Shown here piece by piece: positions 24,368 to 35,456 of a stretch of DNA of 64,000 bases. The notes beneath the pieces were generated by a model that was given only the letters and a program-made list of their open reading frames with translations, was not told where the DNA came from and searched no databases. Every line of letters begins with the position of its first letter. Positions within the stretch are counted from its first letter, which is position 1. Origin of the DNA: Symbiodinium kawagutii (taxonomy: Eukaryota; Sar; Dinophyceae; Suessiales; Symbiodiniaceae); contig VSDK01022000.1 of the NCBI GenBank assembly GCA_009767595.1, forward strand, positions 453,428-517,427, written 5' to 3'. Position numbers and translations under genes: made by a program.

Positions 24368-26639
24368 TTTTTTTTTTTTGCAAGCCATGGTCGCTAAAGC
24401 GTCCGTGGGCCCGCGCTGCGACAGCTTTAAAAATGACGTGCGAGAGCCATTTCAAACAGTTTCTGGTTTTGTTCGTTTGTATTTTGATACTCTGTTCGCT
24501 CTTTCAGGACATGTGTCCACACATGACGGTGTGTGTAATCCCGCCAGTTCTGCCTAGGACCTCCAACCCTCCTCTTGCCAATTTGATATTCGTTTGCTGT
24601 GTTCGGTACGTAAGTTACTTGTCTAAGAGGGTCTGACTCATTAGTTCTCAGAATGTGTCCAGCTAGTGCTGCCCGCTTGTTTAAGAGGAGATCCGAAAAC
24701 AGGTTGATATCTCGGCCAGCTATTTCAGATGCTGTTTTAAGTACATAGTCGTTTGTGTTCCGACGGTTAACATACGTTGTTTGCAATCCTAGAATAGATC
24801 GAAGCCCACGAAGTTGAAATGCATTGACCCTTTTTAACAAAGCTTGTGTCAGATGAACTGTTTCAAGGCCATAAATGAGTTTACTCTGGATTATCGCCTG
24901 GTACACCTGCAATTTCCATTTAGTGGAACAGTTTCCTGCCTTCCAGAAAGGTCCCAATTTGGACCAAACGGCCATAGTCTGTTGCATTCTTTGCCCAACT
25001 TCCTGCCTGATGTTCATGGATTGGGTTATATGATGCCCAAGGTAATTTGTTTCAGTGCATTTTTGGAGGCGTGTTCCATCTGCAAATCTTACTACGTTAT
25101 TCCCGTTCATTGCAATATATGAACATTTGTGCCTGTTGAGAGCTAAACCAAATTGCAATGAGATTCTTTCAACTGCCCACAGAATTCTATTTGCGGCATA
25201 TGTGCTGGTTGACAACAGGACCGTGTCATCTGCATAATAAATCCGATCAAAATTTACACCAGGTTTTCGGGAGTTCAATGTTCGTCTATCAAGCTGGCAC
25301 GTTACGTCATGGTCGATAACACTCATTACTAAAACAAATAGATATGGTGATAGCGGGCATCCTTGCCTTATACCAGACCGTTGTACTTTCCGACCGGAAA
25401 CCCCGAATTCATCTTCAACAAAGAAACTAGGCTTACTGTAACAATTACGTATAACATTGACAAAGTGATGATGTACACCAAGCCTCTCTAACGCTACATA
25501 TAGTTTGTCATGCTGAAGTTTATCGAAAGCCTTTTCCCAGTCCAACAAAGTGATGATCAAATTACTTCCCTGTTGCTCACAAATATCTTGCATTCTCCGT
25601 GTCAAATATAGGGCGTGGGATGTACTTCTGCCAGGCCTAAAACCATACTGAGTAGAAGTCAGGGTGTCTTCTAGTACGTCCTGCAGCCTTTGTCGTATTA
25701 AAACCATGTAGAGTTTGTATACAGAATTTAACAAGGAGATCGGCCTGTAATTTGAAGGATCGTCTGTATCACCTTTCTTATAAATTGGCACCACCCGCGC
25801 TAAGAATAAGTCCTCTGGCGCTTTTTTGTTTTCCCACCACGAATTTATCAATTGAAGGAACCAAAGTCTATTCGTATAATCCATCCACTTAAACAATTCC
25901 ATAAAAATATCATCCGGTCCTGGTTGTTTATTGTTTTTTGTTGACGTCAAAGCCGCATCAAACTCATTTATGGTAAAACAATCGGTATTGAATAGGTGCT
26001 GAACATCATTGATGCCCGCCAAGTTGTCGATTGGGTTGTCGGTATTATTTGTCCAGTGTTTGTCCTGCAGATATGTTGCGATGGCCTCTGCCCTGTCCTT
26101 TGGCGCAACGTATTCCCCCTGTAAATCTTTCATGTGGATAAACCGGGGCTGCCGATCTTTCTTCATATGCTTAATTCCAACCCATTTTTCTTTTTGGTCT
26201 GGGATTTCCCGAATTGAACTGGCAATGGCATTCCTTTTATCACGTCTAGCTAAGTTTTTGATTTGTCGAGAAAGATCGGCAACCGCCTCTTGGTTTCCGG
26301 TTTCATGCGCCCGTTGTCGTGCAGAAATTTTCTGCCAGGTTTCACGAGAGATATAATTTTGTTTCTGTTTTTTGTCGACTTTTGTGAGAGTTTGTTCAGC
26401 TACTTCTTTGATACAGGTGGAGATGTCACTCCACTTTGAAACTTCATTAGCATTGAAACGTCCAAGCCTCTGTTCGAGGGCTTCATTGTATCGTTGCATT
26501 TCTGTCTCAGTTGGCTGCCGAAACTTTTGGATTCTCGGTTTGCTGGGCTTATGCGCAAATAACTTCACCAAGACAGTAGCTTCGACAATGTAATGATCCG
26601 CAGGGTAGAAAATATCCGTTCTGGCAGTTACGTCCTTAC
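24366..26639 (-). mobile_element. 5'-truncated non-LTR retrotransposon (LINE)
   Basis: On the minus strand the element ends in 14 A (T run at 24366-24379) and is flanked by the 13-bp direct repeat AATTGGATGGATT (24355-24367 and 26640-26652), the mark of target-primed reverse transcription. It starts inside the endonuclease domain, so it is 5'-truncated and cannot move on its own. About 2.27 kb, one long frame, a 47-bp 3' UTR. It sits in sense orientation relative to the surrounding minus-strand genes. Confidence 0.95.
24427..26637 (-). CDS. LINE ORF2-like protein: endonuclease tail plus reverse transcriptase
   Basis: Single uninterrupted frame. There is no ATG near its 5' end; it is open to the truncation point and begins KDVTARTDIFYPADHYIV, where ADHYIV resembles the terminal S-D-H motif of AP-endonuclease domains. 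Counting from the TTG at 26571 as residue 1: KKGDTDDPSNYRPISLLN (265-282) is the RT start, QYGFRPGRSTSHAL (308-321) motif 2, LLDWEKAFD (342-350) motif A, RQGCPLSPYLF (402-412) motif B, YYADDTVLLS (445-454) the catalytic YADD motif C, NYLGHHI (509-515) motif E. The C-terminal GHILR...RRVGGPRQNW is a tail often seen in such elements. All catalytic aspartates are present. APE-type non-LTR; clade not assignable by eye. Confidence 0.95.
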   Translation of the reverse strand, partial: KDVTARTDIFYPADHYIVEATVLVKLFAHKPSKPRIQKFRQPTETEMQRYNEALEQRLGRFNANEVSKWSDISTCIKEVAEQTLTKVDKKQKQNYISRETWQKISARQRAHETGNQEAVADLSRQIKNLARRDKRNAIASSIREIPDQKEKWVGIKHMKKDRQPRFIHMKDLQGEYVAPKDRAEAIATYLQDKHWTNNTDNPIDNLAGINDVQHLFNTDCFTINEFDAALTSTKNNKQPGPDDIFMELFKWMDYTNRLWFLQLINSWWENKKAPEDLFLARVVPIYKKGDTDDPSNYRPISLLNSVYKLYMVLIRQRLQDVLEDTLTSTQYGFRPGRSTSHALYLTRRMQDICEQQGSNLIITLLDWEKAFDKLQHDKLYVALERLGVHHHFVNVIRNCYSKPSFFVEDEFGVSGRKVQRSGIRQGCPLSPYLFVLVMSVIDHDVTCQLDRRTLNSRKPGVNFDRIYYADDTVLLSTSTYAANRILWAVERISLQFGLALNRHKCSYIAMNGNNVVRFADGTRLQKCTETNYLGHHITQSMNIRQEVGQRMQQTMAVWSKLGPFWKAGNCSTKWKLQVYQAIIQSKLIYGLETVHLTQALLKRVNAFQLRGLRSILGLQTTYVNRRNTNDYVLKTASEIAGRDINLFSDLLLNKRAALAGHILRTNESDPLRQVTYVPNTANEYQIGKRRVGGPRQNWRDYTHRHVWTHVLKERTEYQNTNEQNQKLFEMALARHF

Positions 26640-26652
26640 AATTGGATGGATT
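26640..26652. repeat. Target-site duplication of the LINE, 5' side
   Basis: AATTGGATGGATT, identical to 24355-24367. Confidence 0.85.
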
Positions 26653-27155
26653 GATTAAATGGATGCATTTGATGTTTCATTCGATGATCAGCAATGGTAA
26701 GGATTGATCATGGCGGAACCGACAAATGAAGAGAGAGAAAGAGGGAGAGTGCTCTTTGGGGTTCAAATACCTTCTTTCGGTCATCATTCCGACCAATTGA
26801 TTTGCTTGGCGCATGATCACATTCTTGAGAAAAACTGCTACGATATTCTACAACCACAACCATCCCTCACCAGCCACAACCTCTAAGCAGTGATCGGCAT
26901 CCGCCCAGATCCCTGTGAAGGATTCACGCTTGGAATGCTTTATCATGCCTAAGCCGGAGACGATATTTCCAACAGTAACCAATGTTGATGCTTGAAAATG
27001 GGTGCAAATAGCTCCATATCACTCCCCGTTAAAATGGAGATTACTCAATGTTTTTCTCAATACAGCATGTATGTAAATGCAAACATGTCTTGATTGTAGA
27101 TTGATCAATGAGTACAGTAAAACAACCAATACATACAACAATATGTAAGAACCAC

Positions 27156-27320
27156 CAATGCACAGTATAAACGACCAGAACCCTCTTTCTTGCCACGCTC
27201 CGTAATCTTTTTGTGGCTCCCCGGACGAACTGAGCTTTCGGCCGTAGTGGTGGAAGCGCCACATGGCCCAAAGGAACAAGATGGGGACGCACGACAACAA
27301 AGCGAACCACGGCCTCAGAT
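27156..27320 (-). CDS. Exon with transmembrane segments, possibly N-terminal part of the desaturase-like gene
   Basis: Acceptor TCAAG|AT, then LRPWFALLSCVPILFLWAMW (hydrophobic), RFHHYGRKLSSSGEPQKDYG (polar), AWQERGFWSFILCI (hydrophobic), possible donor ATTG|GTGGTT. A membrane hairpin with an HH pair. It is the nearest strong minus-strand exon upstream of the first histidine box, with the LINE-bearing intron between. Assignment to the same gene is inference. Confidence 0.55.
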
Positions 27321-27750
27321 CTTGATCCAACCAGCAGGGTATATGACCAAGCAACTAGAATAGGGATACAAACAGATACAAGCAACGCTAGGGGCAAGCC
27401 GCTAGCCTTGGGGTGGGACACTCACACCAGCATTAGCGCTGCCATTCTATCAAGGAGATAAGCCAACTTGTTGGTGCCCTGCAAGGGCTTCTAGACATGG
27501 GCGCGGCATGGCGCGGCTGATTGATGCTTCCAGACATGGCTTCCATGTAACGTACCCCTGGCTGTTCCCCTGACCAAGTTATGACCCATACCCATCCATC
27601 CCCACATCACAAAAAGCCACCCTAAAAAGCCTTCATTTTGCCCGGAAGGCTACCTTCAAATGGCCTGGACGATACGGACTATACCCATGATCATAGCCTC
27701 AGCACGATAAATTGAATCGCCATGATGAATGATGACCGCTTTCAAGTAAT

Positions 27751-28293
27751 TCATAAGCCTGCAAGTTCAGTGGCCAGTGGTCTTGCAAGGATACTTGCCA
27801 CCCAAGAATGCCCACTGAATCGGGAAACCTGCCATTGATCATTTACACACTTCCTTGGAGAGCCCTGGTGGGCGTCTGTGCCGTGGCCGCATCCCATCCC
27901 ATGCCATAAGAGGGCTGGTAACGGACAGTATATAGAAGGGATACAAAACCAACAAACGTAGCAATATGACTTCATAAAACGAAGGACACAAGGGAGATAA
28001 GATAAAGCCACAAAAGCGTTGGCTTCCAATTGTAAGCAAATCATGGTTCCACAAACCAACAGCAACCTCCTTGACTGGTTTCTGTTGGTGAGTGGAGGGA
28101 GGGGGGTTTCATAACGTCGTCCCAACAACAATAGAAACAATAGTGAAACAACTATTGAAAATATGAGCTGCAGCCACATCACAATGCACAATGCGTACCA
28201 TCTAACCCTCCCAGAAACCCTGAAGGTCAGCGGGGCTTTGGGATAACCATTGTTCAACCAGGACCTTGAGTCCACCTGATCAAGTATTACCAA
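27751..28293 (-). other. Open region with hydrophobic segments, possible exons
   Basis: Minus frame open for 180 codons with MWLQLIFSIVVSLLFLLLLG and a second hydrophobic stretch near 27960. MRPRHRRPPGLSKE with donor GAA|GTGTGT is readable near 27860-27900. No clear exon structure; could be chance in intron DNA. Confidence 0.25.
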
Positions 28294-28740
28294 CCACTAT
28301 GAAAACCGCTAGCACGATTCACCACTATGAAAACCACTATCAGTTGCAGTACCATGATTAACCATCCTAAACTAAGCCACGACGGGTAACCATGATCACG
28401 CACATTGAACGCTTGCAAGGCGGCTGCCACCAGGCGACAAGTATGCGTGGTTTCTTGGATCTTGAAGCATCACACGACCCAACGGCCTGGCTTCACAGTA
28501 CTTCCAACTGATCCAGATGGACGACCAGAAAAATCAGGCGAAATCACCAGCAATTTCAGGCAATACGTTTCAGGTTAACCTGATTCAAAGGTAGAGACCA
28601 GCAAGTTCAGCCGAAAATACCAGCAATTTTGCCAGGGTCAAGATCAACTACCCCTATTTCGAGTGAAAACCCTGGTTCAATTTCACAGCTTTTCCATGGC
28701 ATCGGTGCCGATCTGCCATCAACATCAAGCATTGACCCCA

Positions 28741-28812
28741 TAATACTAGTACTACTAGTTCTTCTACTAGCTCTACTACCACCACCACCACGACTACTGC
28801 TGCTGCTGCAAC
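28741..28812. repeat. Imperfect trinucleotide repeat (CTA/CTG/ACC)n
   Basis: ACTACTAGTTCTTCTACTAG... to CACCACGACTACTGCTGCTG. Gives poly-Val/Leu frames that are not genes. Confidence 0.8.
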
Positions 28813-28969
28813 TACTCGTGGGTTTTCAGGATAACTCTGGGCGAACCTGGACACTGATCGGATGATCTCAGGAATGGTCGCGCGGCACTGTCCGAAGGAG
28901 GGGTGGTGCCTCGCGAGCTCGTGGGATCGGTGGGGTCCATCTCTTACCGGGAATGGGAAATCCATGGTT

Positions 28970-29770
28970 GATGCTGGTGAAGAATGGTGAAGAATGATTT
29001 ATAATGGTTAATAGTGGTTGAAAATGGTGAAATTGCAACAAAAAAGTCGGGAGCCTACATTGATAAATCACAGTTGATAAGGTTAACAATGGTAAAGTCA
29101 ATGGCAACTTGTGGCACACAGGACTCCGAGTCCAACAAAACAGCCCAATTTTGCTGGTGTGCTCCGGAAGTGCCAGGCTATGCCAGGGGACGGGTCATAA
29201 AGCCTGAACCCAGCCAACAAACTGGTAGGTGAACATCCAACAGCTGGGGTACATGGTATTGACCCATAGACGTTTGGTTCTGTGATCGTCGGCATGAAGC
29301 AATGGAAAAGGGAATCAACTACTAAGAGGGACATCAACTGGCCACTTCTGGTGATGCTTGCAAACTAACAGAGATGGATGCGGTTCGAAAATTCCACGAC
29401 AAGAACCCCAACAGCCAGAACAGACCTTTCATCATGGTTGACAATGGTATGGTTGATTACAATGCTCATAAAACACAGATCGACCAACTTCCAATCGAAA
29501 GTGGCCAAATCTTGCTAGTGCAAAATGAGAATGGTTTATAATGGTGAAAACCCTATAGGTAGTAGATGTGAGTAGCCAAATGACAATGCTTGGTAAGCAA
29601 ATGGGCATAAACTGGGCTGCCCAGCACTTGTGGGGGCAATCAAAATGATCATCATTGGCATTATAGCAGTCTCAGTAGATAGCTGGTATCTTCCAACCTC
29701 ACTGCTTACCCTAGCCTAGTCCTAACCAGCCAATCATCGTAACTGGACAACACCCAGTCATCTACCCAGG
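28970..29770. other. No gene seen
   Basis: GGTTAATAGTGGTTGAAAATGG-type background with scattered unique sequence. Confidence 0.5.
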
Positions 29771-30188
29771 TAGATGAACCTTCTACAGAGACGCGGCGGT
29801 AACGCGAATGACAAAATATATATAAGGCTCCAGGGACATCCCCATCCCCGGCCGTCACCGATGGTTTCGGAGCAGGGGAATTCGGGGGGACACCTGCCAT
29901 CATGGGCGCCGACATCGCCATCTGCCATAATGATCATGGGATCAAAATGGGCATCACAAGTCACAATCTCTCTCTCCGTCTCTCTTTCTCTCTCTGTCTC
30001 TTCTATTCTCTTATTGTTTTTAATATCCTACACATTCTAGATAGTTGTAGGTTGTTTTCTTTCCACCATACTCATCACTATTATATTCTGCCTACTAATC
30101 ACTATTCTATAAATAGATATAAATAGTGTTTCTACTATAGATATTCTACAATCACCAGTGTGTCTTTAATTTTTTCATGAACGGCCAC

Positions 30189-30233
30189 CCGGATTCCATC
30201 GGGCCAACTGGGATCGACAAGAGCTTCTTGCAG
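30189..30233 (-). CDS. Orphan microexon
   Basis: 15 codons, LQEALVDPSWPDGIR, between acceptor CGTCAG|CTG and donor CGG|GTGGCC. Phase 0 on both sides, compatible with the end of the exon at 32248-32380. Family unknown. Confidence 0.5.
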
Positions 30234-30291
30234 CTGACGAGGATTGGCTGAGACTGGGATTCCCAGGACCAGGATGATGCAGGATGAGGAT

Positions 30292-30331
30292 GCGGATGAT
30301 GAGGAGGAGGAGGAGAAGGAGGATTCCAACT
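30292..30331. repeat. (GAGGAG) / (GATGAG) purine repeat
   Basis: GATGAGGATGCGGATGATGAGGAGGAGGAGGAG tract. Confidence 0.8.
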
Positions 30332-31236
30332 GTGCCAACTCCACTGAGTACTCCTGAAATGCCACTGATGAGAAGACCCACGGGCACCACCTTGTACCCA
30401 AGCACCACCTTTATTGGTTGGTGTTGCACCCATTGATCTAATGGTTTACCATCTAACAAGGCTGCTGGATGTCGCAATCATGGTTCCTTGCACTGGATAT
30501 GTTGCTTCACCCAAAAGAAACATGATATTCAGACCATCTGTATGATGTCATCCCTATGATGCTATCTGCACGACACCAGTTGATAACATTCTTATCCGAA
30601 ACAAGTGATGAACGCCATGTGATCCGGTACCGCTTTGGCAAGCTGCCAGAAGTACATGCTCACTTTGTACCAGCCCACATTGAATGCGATCAACACCTCA
30701 GGAGCGGAAAGTTGCATCCTGCGCTCCAGAAATCACGGCTAGATGCACTTCTGCTTACGTGTACATGTGCCCTTCGTAGATGTTTATGCAAAAATCAAAC
30801 ACAATGTGTATACATATATTCATGTATATATAAGAAAATATACCATACATAATTCAAAGTAAACACCTGTACATTTGTATATATAGTATACAGGTGAAGA
30901 TTCAGAGATATAAACATTGGAACTTGCGCAATTACGTGGATTTGCGTTCCTGAAACAGTTCAAATCTATTTCCAGAACACTCTAGGACAAATGTTGCGCT
31001 GATTTCGGGGCATCTAGTATTTTTTGCTCGTTCGAACATGGAAACATCCATTCTCCGATAGAATTGCAAAATTCGACGTCCGAACTTCCCAACCATTACA
31101 AAACTGGACATGTTGTCAGGGGAGTTCTGCCATGTTTCGTGACATGTCCATCCTTTTTTTGGGTATGTGCAGCGCATGCTTTCCTTGTGCATTTCCGTCC
31201 AGAAAGATCGACTTATTTCGCGCACTTTTGCTAAAG

Positions 31237-31253
31237 TGTGTGTGTGTGTGTGT
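31237..31253. repeat. (TG)n microsatellite
   Basis: GTGTGTGTGTGTGTGTG. Confidence 0.85.
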
Positions 31254-32072
31254 CTTTGTCAGAATTTGACCATTTGAGAGTCACCATCAGTAAATGCATC
31301 CAATGGTCAGAAATGGTCTGAAGTGACAATTGCCCTTGTGTCCGTTTGAGGATCCAGTGGGTGTCGGTCAAAATCTTGCCCCAGATAAAGTGCCAGGAAT
31401 TAGCAGGGGGTGTTGCTCGAAATGGTTCCCAAACAGCTCGGGTATATCAAATCCCCGAAGAGATCGGGTTCGGCTTGCTTGTGGAAATCCGTACACATAT
31501 ACGTGGATATGAACACATACATATCTATACAAATATCGTATATATAATATATCATGTATAATATGTACAACGTATTAAAATATGTATGTATGAACTGCGT
31601 CTGAGAAAAACTATACATGAAGAAGTGAGTACAGTTTAGTATGACCATAGGCGGTGCCCCAAGGGAGATCAGCATCCCAAAGCTCTGAGGTCTGGCTCTG
31701 AAAGAAACTTTGGGGACCACCTTGGTTGAGGTAACCAGCCACCAATGAAACCAGCGACCCTGAACTCGTTCCAAGTCAATGGTGTGTCACTTTACTGACT
31801 TTCCTTATGAAAATCATGGCACAGCTGGATGGTTGCAGTAGCACATGCCTCACCATGGCCAGCTGGAAAATCACACATGCTTGGTACAGTCATACTTGGA
31901 TGTGCATCCCCAGGAATTGGTCACCTGTGAATATCATCGCCGAACTCTACGGCCTTTCAATCCCCAACCGGTTACATTCACCACCGTGGTTTGGAACTGG
32001 GCATCCTGCAAACTGGTCACCACCTTGATTCACCACATACCAACCAACTGGTTACATCCACCAACTGGTTAC

Positions 32073-32170
32073 ATTCTCAAAATAGGTTTACCTCCAAGTC
32101 ATCCAGTTTACCAATCATTTATAGTAATAAACCAACCAACTATTTATACCCCCAACCAACCAACTATTTA
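32073..32170. mobile_element. MITE-like element, family A, right end lost
   Basis: TTCTCAAAATAGGTTTACCTCCAAGTCATCCAGTTTACC...TTTATAGTAATAAACCAACC matches family A; the right terminal repeat is replaced by CCCAACCAACCAACTATTTAT. Confidence 0.6.
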
Positions 32171-32247
32171 TCGTTGACTAGGCTTCCCTATGGCTTCCCT
32201 ATGGCTTCCGAGCTTCCCTAAACCAACCATTTCAAGGCTTCCCCAAC

Positions 32248-32380
32248 TGGCTTCAGAAACCCCCAAGGCACGGCAAAGAGCGGGGAGATGAAGGCCACTT
32301 CGGCCGCACCCCAGATCAAAGCCACCTGAGTCCCGCGGATCCCCACGCCGTGTCCCACGAGGCCCACCCGGTGAAACACG
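32248..32380 (-). CDS. Orphan exon encoding a membrane segment
   Basis: 133 nt between acceptor GTGCAG|C and donor CCA|GTTGGG. Encodes VFHRVGLVGHGVGIRGTQ then VALIWGAAEVAFISPLFAVP and WGFLKP: a Gly-rich loop followed by a clear hydrophobic helix. Long, GC-richer than its surroundings, no stop. Family not recognised; it may be upstream sequence of the desaturase-like gene or a separate membrane protein. Confidence 0.6.
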
Positions 32381-32732
32381 CTGCACCCCATGAGATGGTG
32401 CCAAGGGTGATGGTAGCAATGAACTGTGGATAGTGGTGGATGATGGTTATTTGCTGGTTAATGGTCAATTAATGGTTGATTGATTAATGGTTAATAATTA
32501 TTTGATTGATGAATAGGTAACTGTTGGTTCATTGCTGGTTGATGGTCAAGGCGGTTTGAGAATGGTACCGGGTCACAACCACCAGGGGTTGGTGATGGCT
32601 TGATACGTATTTTGCTGGCAGTTCTGAGAGGACTCCAAGAGATTGACAAGCCCAAAAACGGTACCAAAAGTTCATGCTTTCCCTGCCCTTGTTTGATGAT
32701 TGACAATGATGACGGATAAGTTCGAGTTGCTA

Positions 32733-32840
32733 ACTGCCAAAATAGGTGTACCCCCCAAAATCATCCAGTTGTTCAACCATTTCTAGCAATAAACCAACCA
32801 ATTTGGGCTTCCCTATGGCTCAAGAAACACCCATATAGTT
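32733..32840. mobile_element. MITE-like element, family A
   Basis: CCAAAATAGGTGTACCCCCC...TCATCCAGTTGTTCAACCATTTCTAGCAATAAACC...CTTCCCTATGGCTCAAGAAACACCCATATAG. Confidence 0.75.
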
Positions 32841-33199
32841 GGTATATCCCCTTTATTGCTAGTTAGTATCCTATGTTATCAGCCATTAAAGGATACTAAC
32901 TAGCAATAAATCACCATTAATGTTACTACAAAAATGTTTTTAAAACCTTTATCAGCCATTAAATGCCAACCCTCGATGAAACTGCCCTGTTTTGCTGGAA
33001 CCATTTTGTCTCACCATCAGCTGCGACAGGCCCATGGTGAAGGTCACGGCTCGGCCAACCTGGACCCCACGTATCGTCGTCACGGTCGTCCTCCCGTTTT
33101 GCCCCCGCCTGGTTGGGCAAATAGTTCCACGGGAATGGCTTCCAGGCCTGGCAGCATAGCGAGGTTCTATACCAATGAAGGAGTGATAAAGCACCACGT

Positions 33200-33800
33200 G
33201 AACTAACAAAGAACCAACGAATTAATGGCCACATCAACCATGCAAAGGTGGCTTATCATTAAACGCATCAAGCATCAGTAAATGACTTATATGATGACCA
33301 CTAGTGGTATCAACCACACTTACTAGTGATGTGGAATGTTGAACTGAATTATCAAATAGTTCCATTTGTTCACTGGAATGTGGATCTTGAACCACACAAA
33401 TTAGTGAAAAACCAGCCGGAAACCACACGAACTAGTGATAAACCACTATTCACCAACGAATTAATGATTCGTGGAATGATTAATAATGATATCATTCACA
33501 ACTAGCATGATTCATTATTAGTTGATTAACCATTAGTAGTTGTTTATTTGTTGTTTAGTGATAAACCACCTGGTGGAATGTTGATCTGAAGCCACACGAA
33601 CTAGTGAAAAAACACCACCTGTTCCGAATGTTGTTGCTTCAACTTGAGAAATAACCACACCCAAACCCATGACCTAGCCAACCATGAAGCCCGACAAACG
33701 GCTAAAATTAAAGCCGGTCTGTTGAAAGTATGACACATGGTTGGCTTCATCATGGTTCACCAGCAAGCGTCCTATGAAAGGTGGAATTCATCTGCCTAGA
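33200..33800. other. Low-complexity background (ACCACACTTACTAGTGAT words)
   Basis: AACCACACGAACTAGTGATAAACCAC-like word repeated at least five times between 33300 and 33620, separated by 60-180 bp. No gene seen. Confidence 0.5.
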
Positions 33801-34371
33801 AATTTACCACCGTATGCATATACAAATATCTTGTTGATTTTGTTTGCTTTGCTGAGCTCAGCAGAAGATTGCTGACAGAGACTTCACCAATAATGATCTG
33901 ACGATTGGTTCGCAGGGTTTGAAAGCCCAAGGAAGGCCATGGAAGCAGCCACTTCATCCTTGGAAGAAACTAATCTGTGAGAAATTACTGGTCTCACTAC
34001 TATCCCTACTACATTCGCTGCTATCGACATCTCTCTGCTGTTCACCTTTCTTCCAACAGCTTCGCTGAGAATCAAGGGGCGAAGATTCCAACTCTTCTCC
34101 ATGGTTGCACCCAACAGCCCTCCACAGATTGTTCTTGTCCAGATCGTAGTTCCCCAAGATGCTGGGTGACCAACCAAGGAGCCAACCAACCAGCCATCCA
34201 ACCATCAAAATTGGAGGAAACTTGCCCTCTTTTGCTGGGTGCCCTCCAACAAGACAATACAAACCAGCCTTCCAACCAACCAACGACTCAGCACTCAACT
34301 GATTGGGTGTTGCCGCCAGAAGTCATGGGAGGACCACATGAATTCGGTCACTAGCTTCAATGTGGGGCCCC

Positions 34372-34450
34372 CTAGATATACATCAATTTATAGACCATTC
34401 CACTATAGTTGTATCTCCCACAATTGGTAATTACACTGGTTACAACTTAA
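34372..34450. repeat. Dispersed repeat F, copy 2
   Basis: AATTTATAGACCATTCCACT then ATAGTTGTATCTCCCACAATTGG...GGTTACAACTT; partner of 17771-17840. Confidence 0.55.
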
Positions 34451-34499
34451 CTTGGCCAACTTTTTTTGGGGGGGGAGTATCTTGTTGTTTTGCTGCTGA

Positions 34500-34583
34500 T
34501 TTAGCAAACCCGAAATCTCCTGCAAGTCTGGAAGCCCCACAACGAACCCCTGGCGACTCGCCCTGCCTTCTTCCCATTTGCCT
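34500..34583 (-). CDS. Orphan exon candidate
   Basis: After acceptor CCCGCAG, the minus frame reads KWEEGRASRQGFVVGLPDLQ and stays open into EISGLLNQQQ. No firm GT donor; CAG|GAGATT would be a GA donor. Family unknown. Confidence 0.4.
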
Positions 34584-35031
34584 GCGGGAGCATCCAATGT
34601 TAGACTTTCGCGTGCATATATGCGCGCTTCCATACATGCGCTCAAATTATTTGTACATGTATGTACACATATATGCTTTTACATAGAACTACATGGATAT
34701 GTGTGTGTGCCTATGTAGACATAATTTTGTTTACATGTTCGCACTTTGATATTTTTAGATACATACAAATAAAAAGTGGTGTTTGCATGTTCAACGCGAT
34801 AGGAATATTGCATTGTGTGCGTTGTCAATTATGAATAGAAGTAAACAGCCAAGACCGGCAATGAAAACATGTATATCTGGTGGCGTTGTTCGGATTCACA
34901 TCAAGCGAAGTTTGGTTTTGCCTACAAAAATGCATGTATGTGCTTATGTGCAAAATAAATGTACATGGGCTTGCCGAAAAATTGTGTACGTCCAAAACTG
35001 GCAGTTTCCCTACTAACACTGGCTGTGGCTA

Positions 35032-35241
35032 CCGGGTTCTTCAAAAAAACAGCCATCCTGAAAAAACAGCCCGTGGAAGTTGTCAAACCCCGGGTCCCCT
35101 TCTTGAATGTTGATGGAGTTTTGGGGCTTTTGCCGGACTTCAAAAAAAGCTGACCTTTGGGCAGCTGTACTCATCAACATTGAAATGGGGGTGCGGGAGG
35201 TTGCCTTTGTCTCGGATGGCTGTTTTTTTTGAAGAACCCGG
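35032..35241. mobile_element. Hairpin MITE with TA target site (family E)
   Basis: Terminal inverted repeat CCGGGTTCTTCAAAAAAACA...GCCATCC (35032-35058) is mirrored at 35214-35241 with one A indel. Both ends are flanked by TA, the target site of Tc1/mariner-type transposition. Inner parts are also imperfectly palindromic (CCCCTTCTTGAATGTTGATG against CATCAACATTGAAATGGGG), so the whole 210 bp can fold back. No coding capacity. Confidence 0.85.
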
Positions 35242-35411
35242 TATGAACTTGGATGACGAGTAGGTACACCATTTATGGACAAACTCATGCATGGAGTTGT
35301 CAGTTGCTACCATCATCACCTATGCATGCTTTATGATTGGAAATATTGACAATAGCTGGCCAATGACCACTGTTTTTCTGGGGACCGGATGCAATGAAAA
35401 GGAACCCTCAC

Positions 35412-35456
35412 TGCGATTCTGAGCTGCGCTGCTTTCAGCAAGTCTTCCACAGAAAT
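35412..35456 (-). CDS. Orphan microexon
   Basis: 15 codons, ISVEDLLKAAQLRIA, between acceptor CCAAG|ATT and donor GCA|GTGAGG. Phase 0 on both sides. Helical; family unknown. Confidence 0.5.

Noticed and set aside
32815-32835. CCCTATGGCTCAAG, which recalls the end of the dinoflagellate spliced leader
   Set aside because: It is the terminal repeat of a family A element; the rest of the leader is absent.
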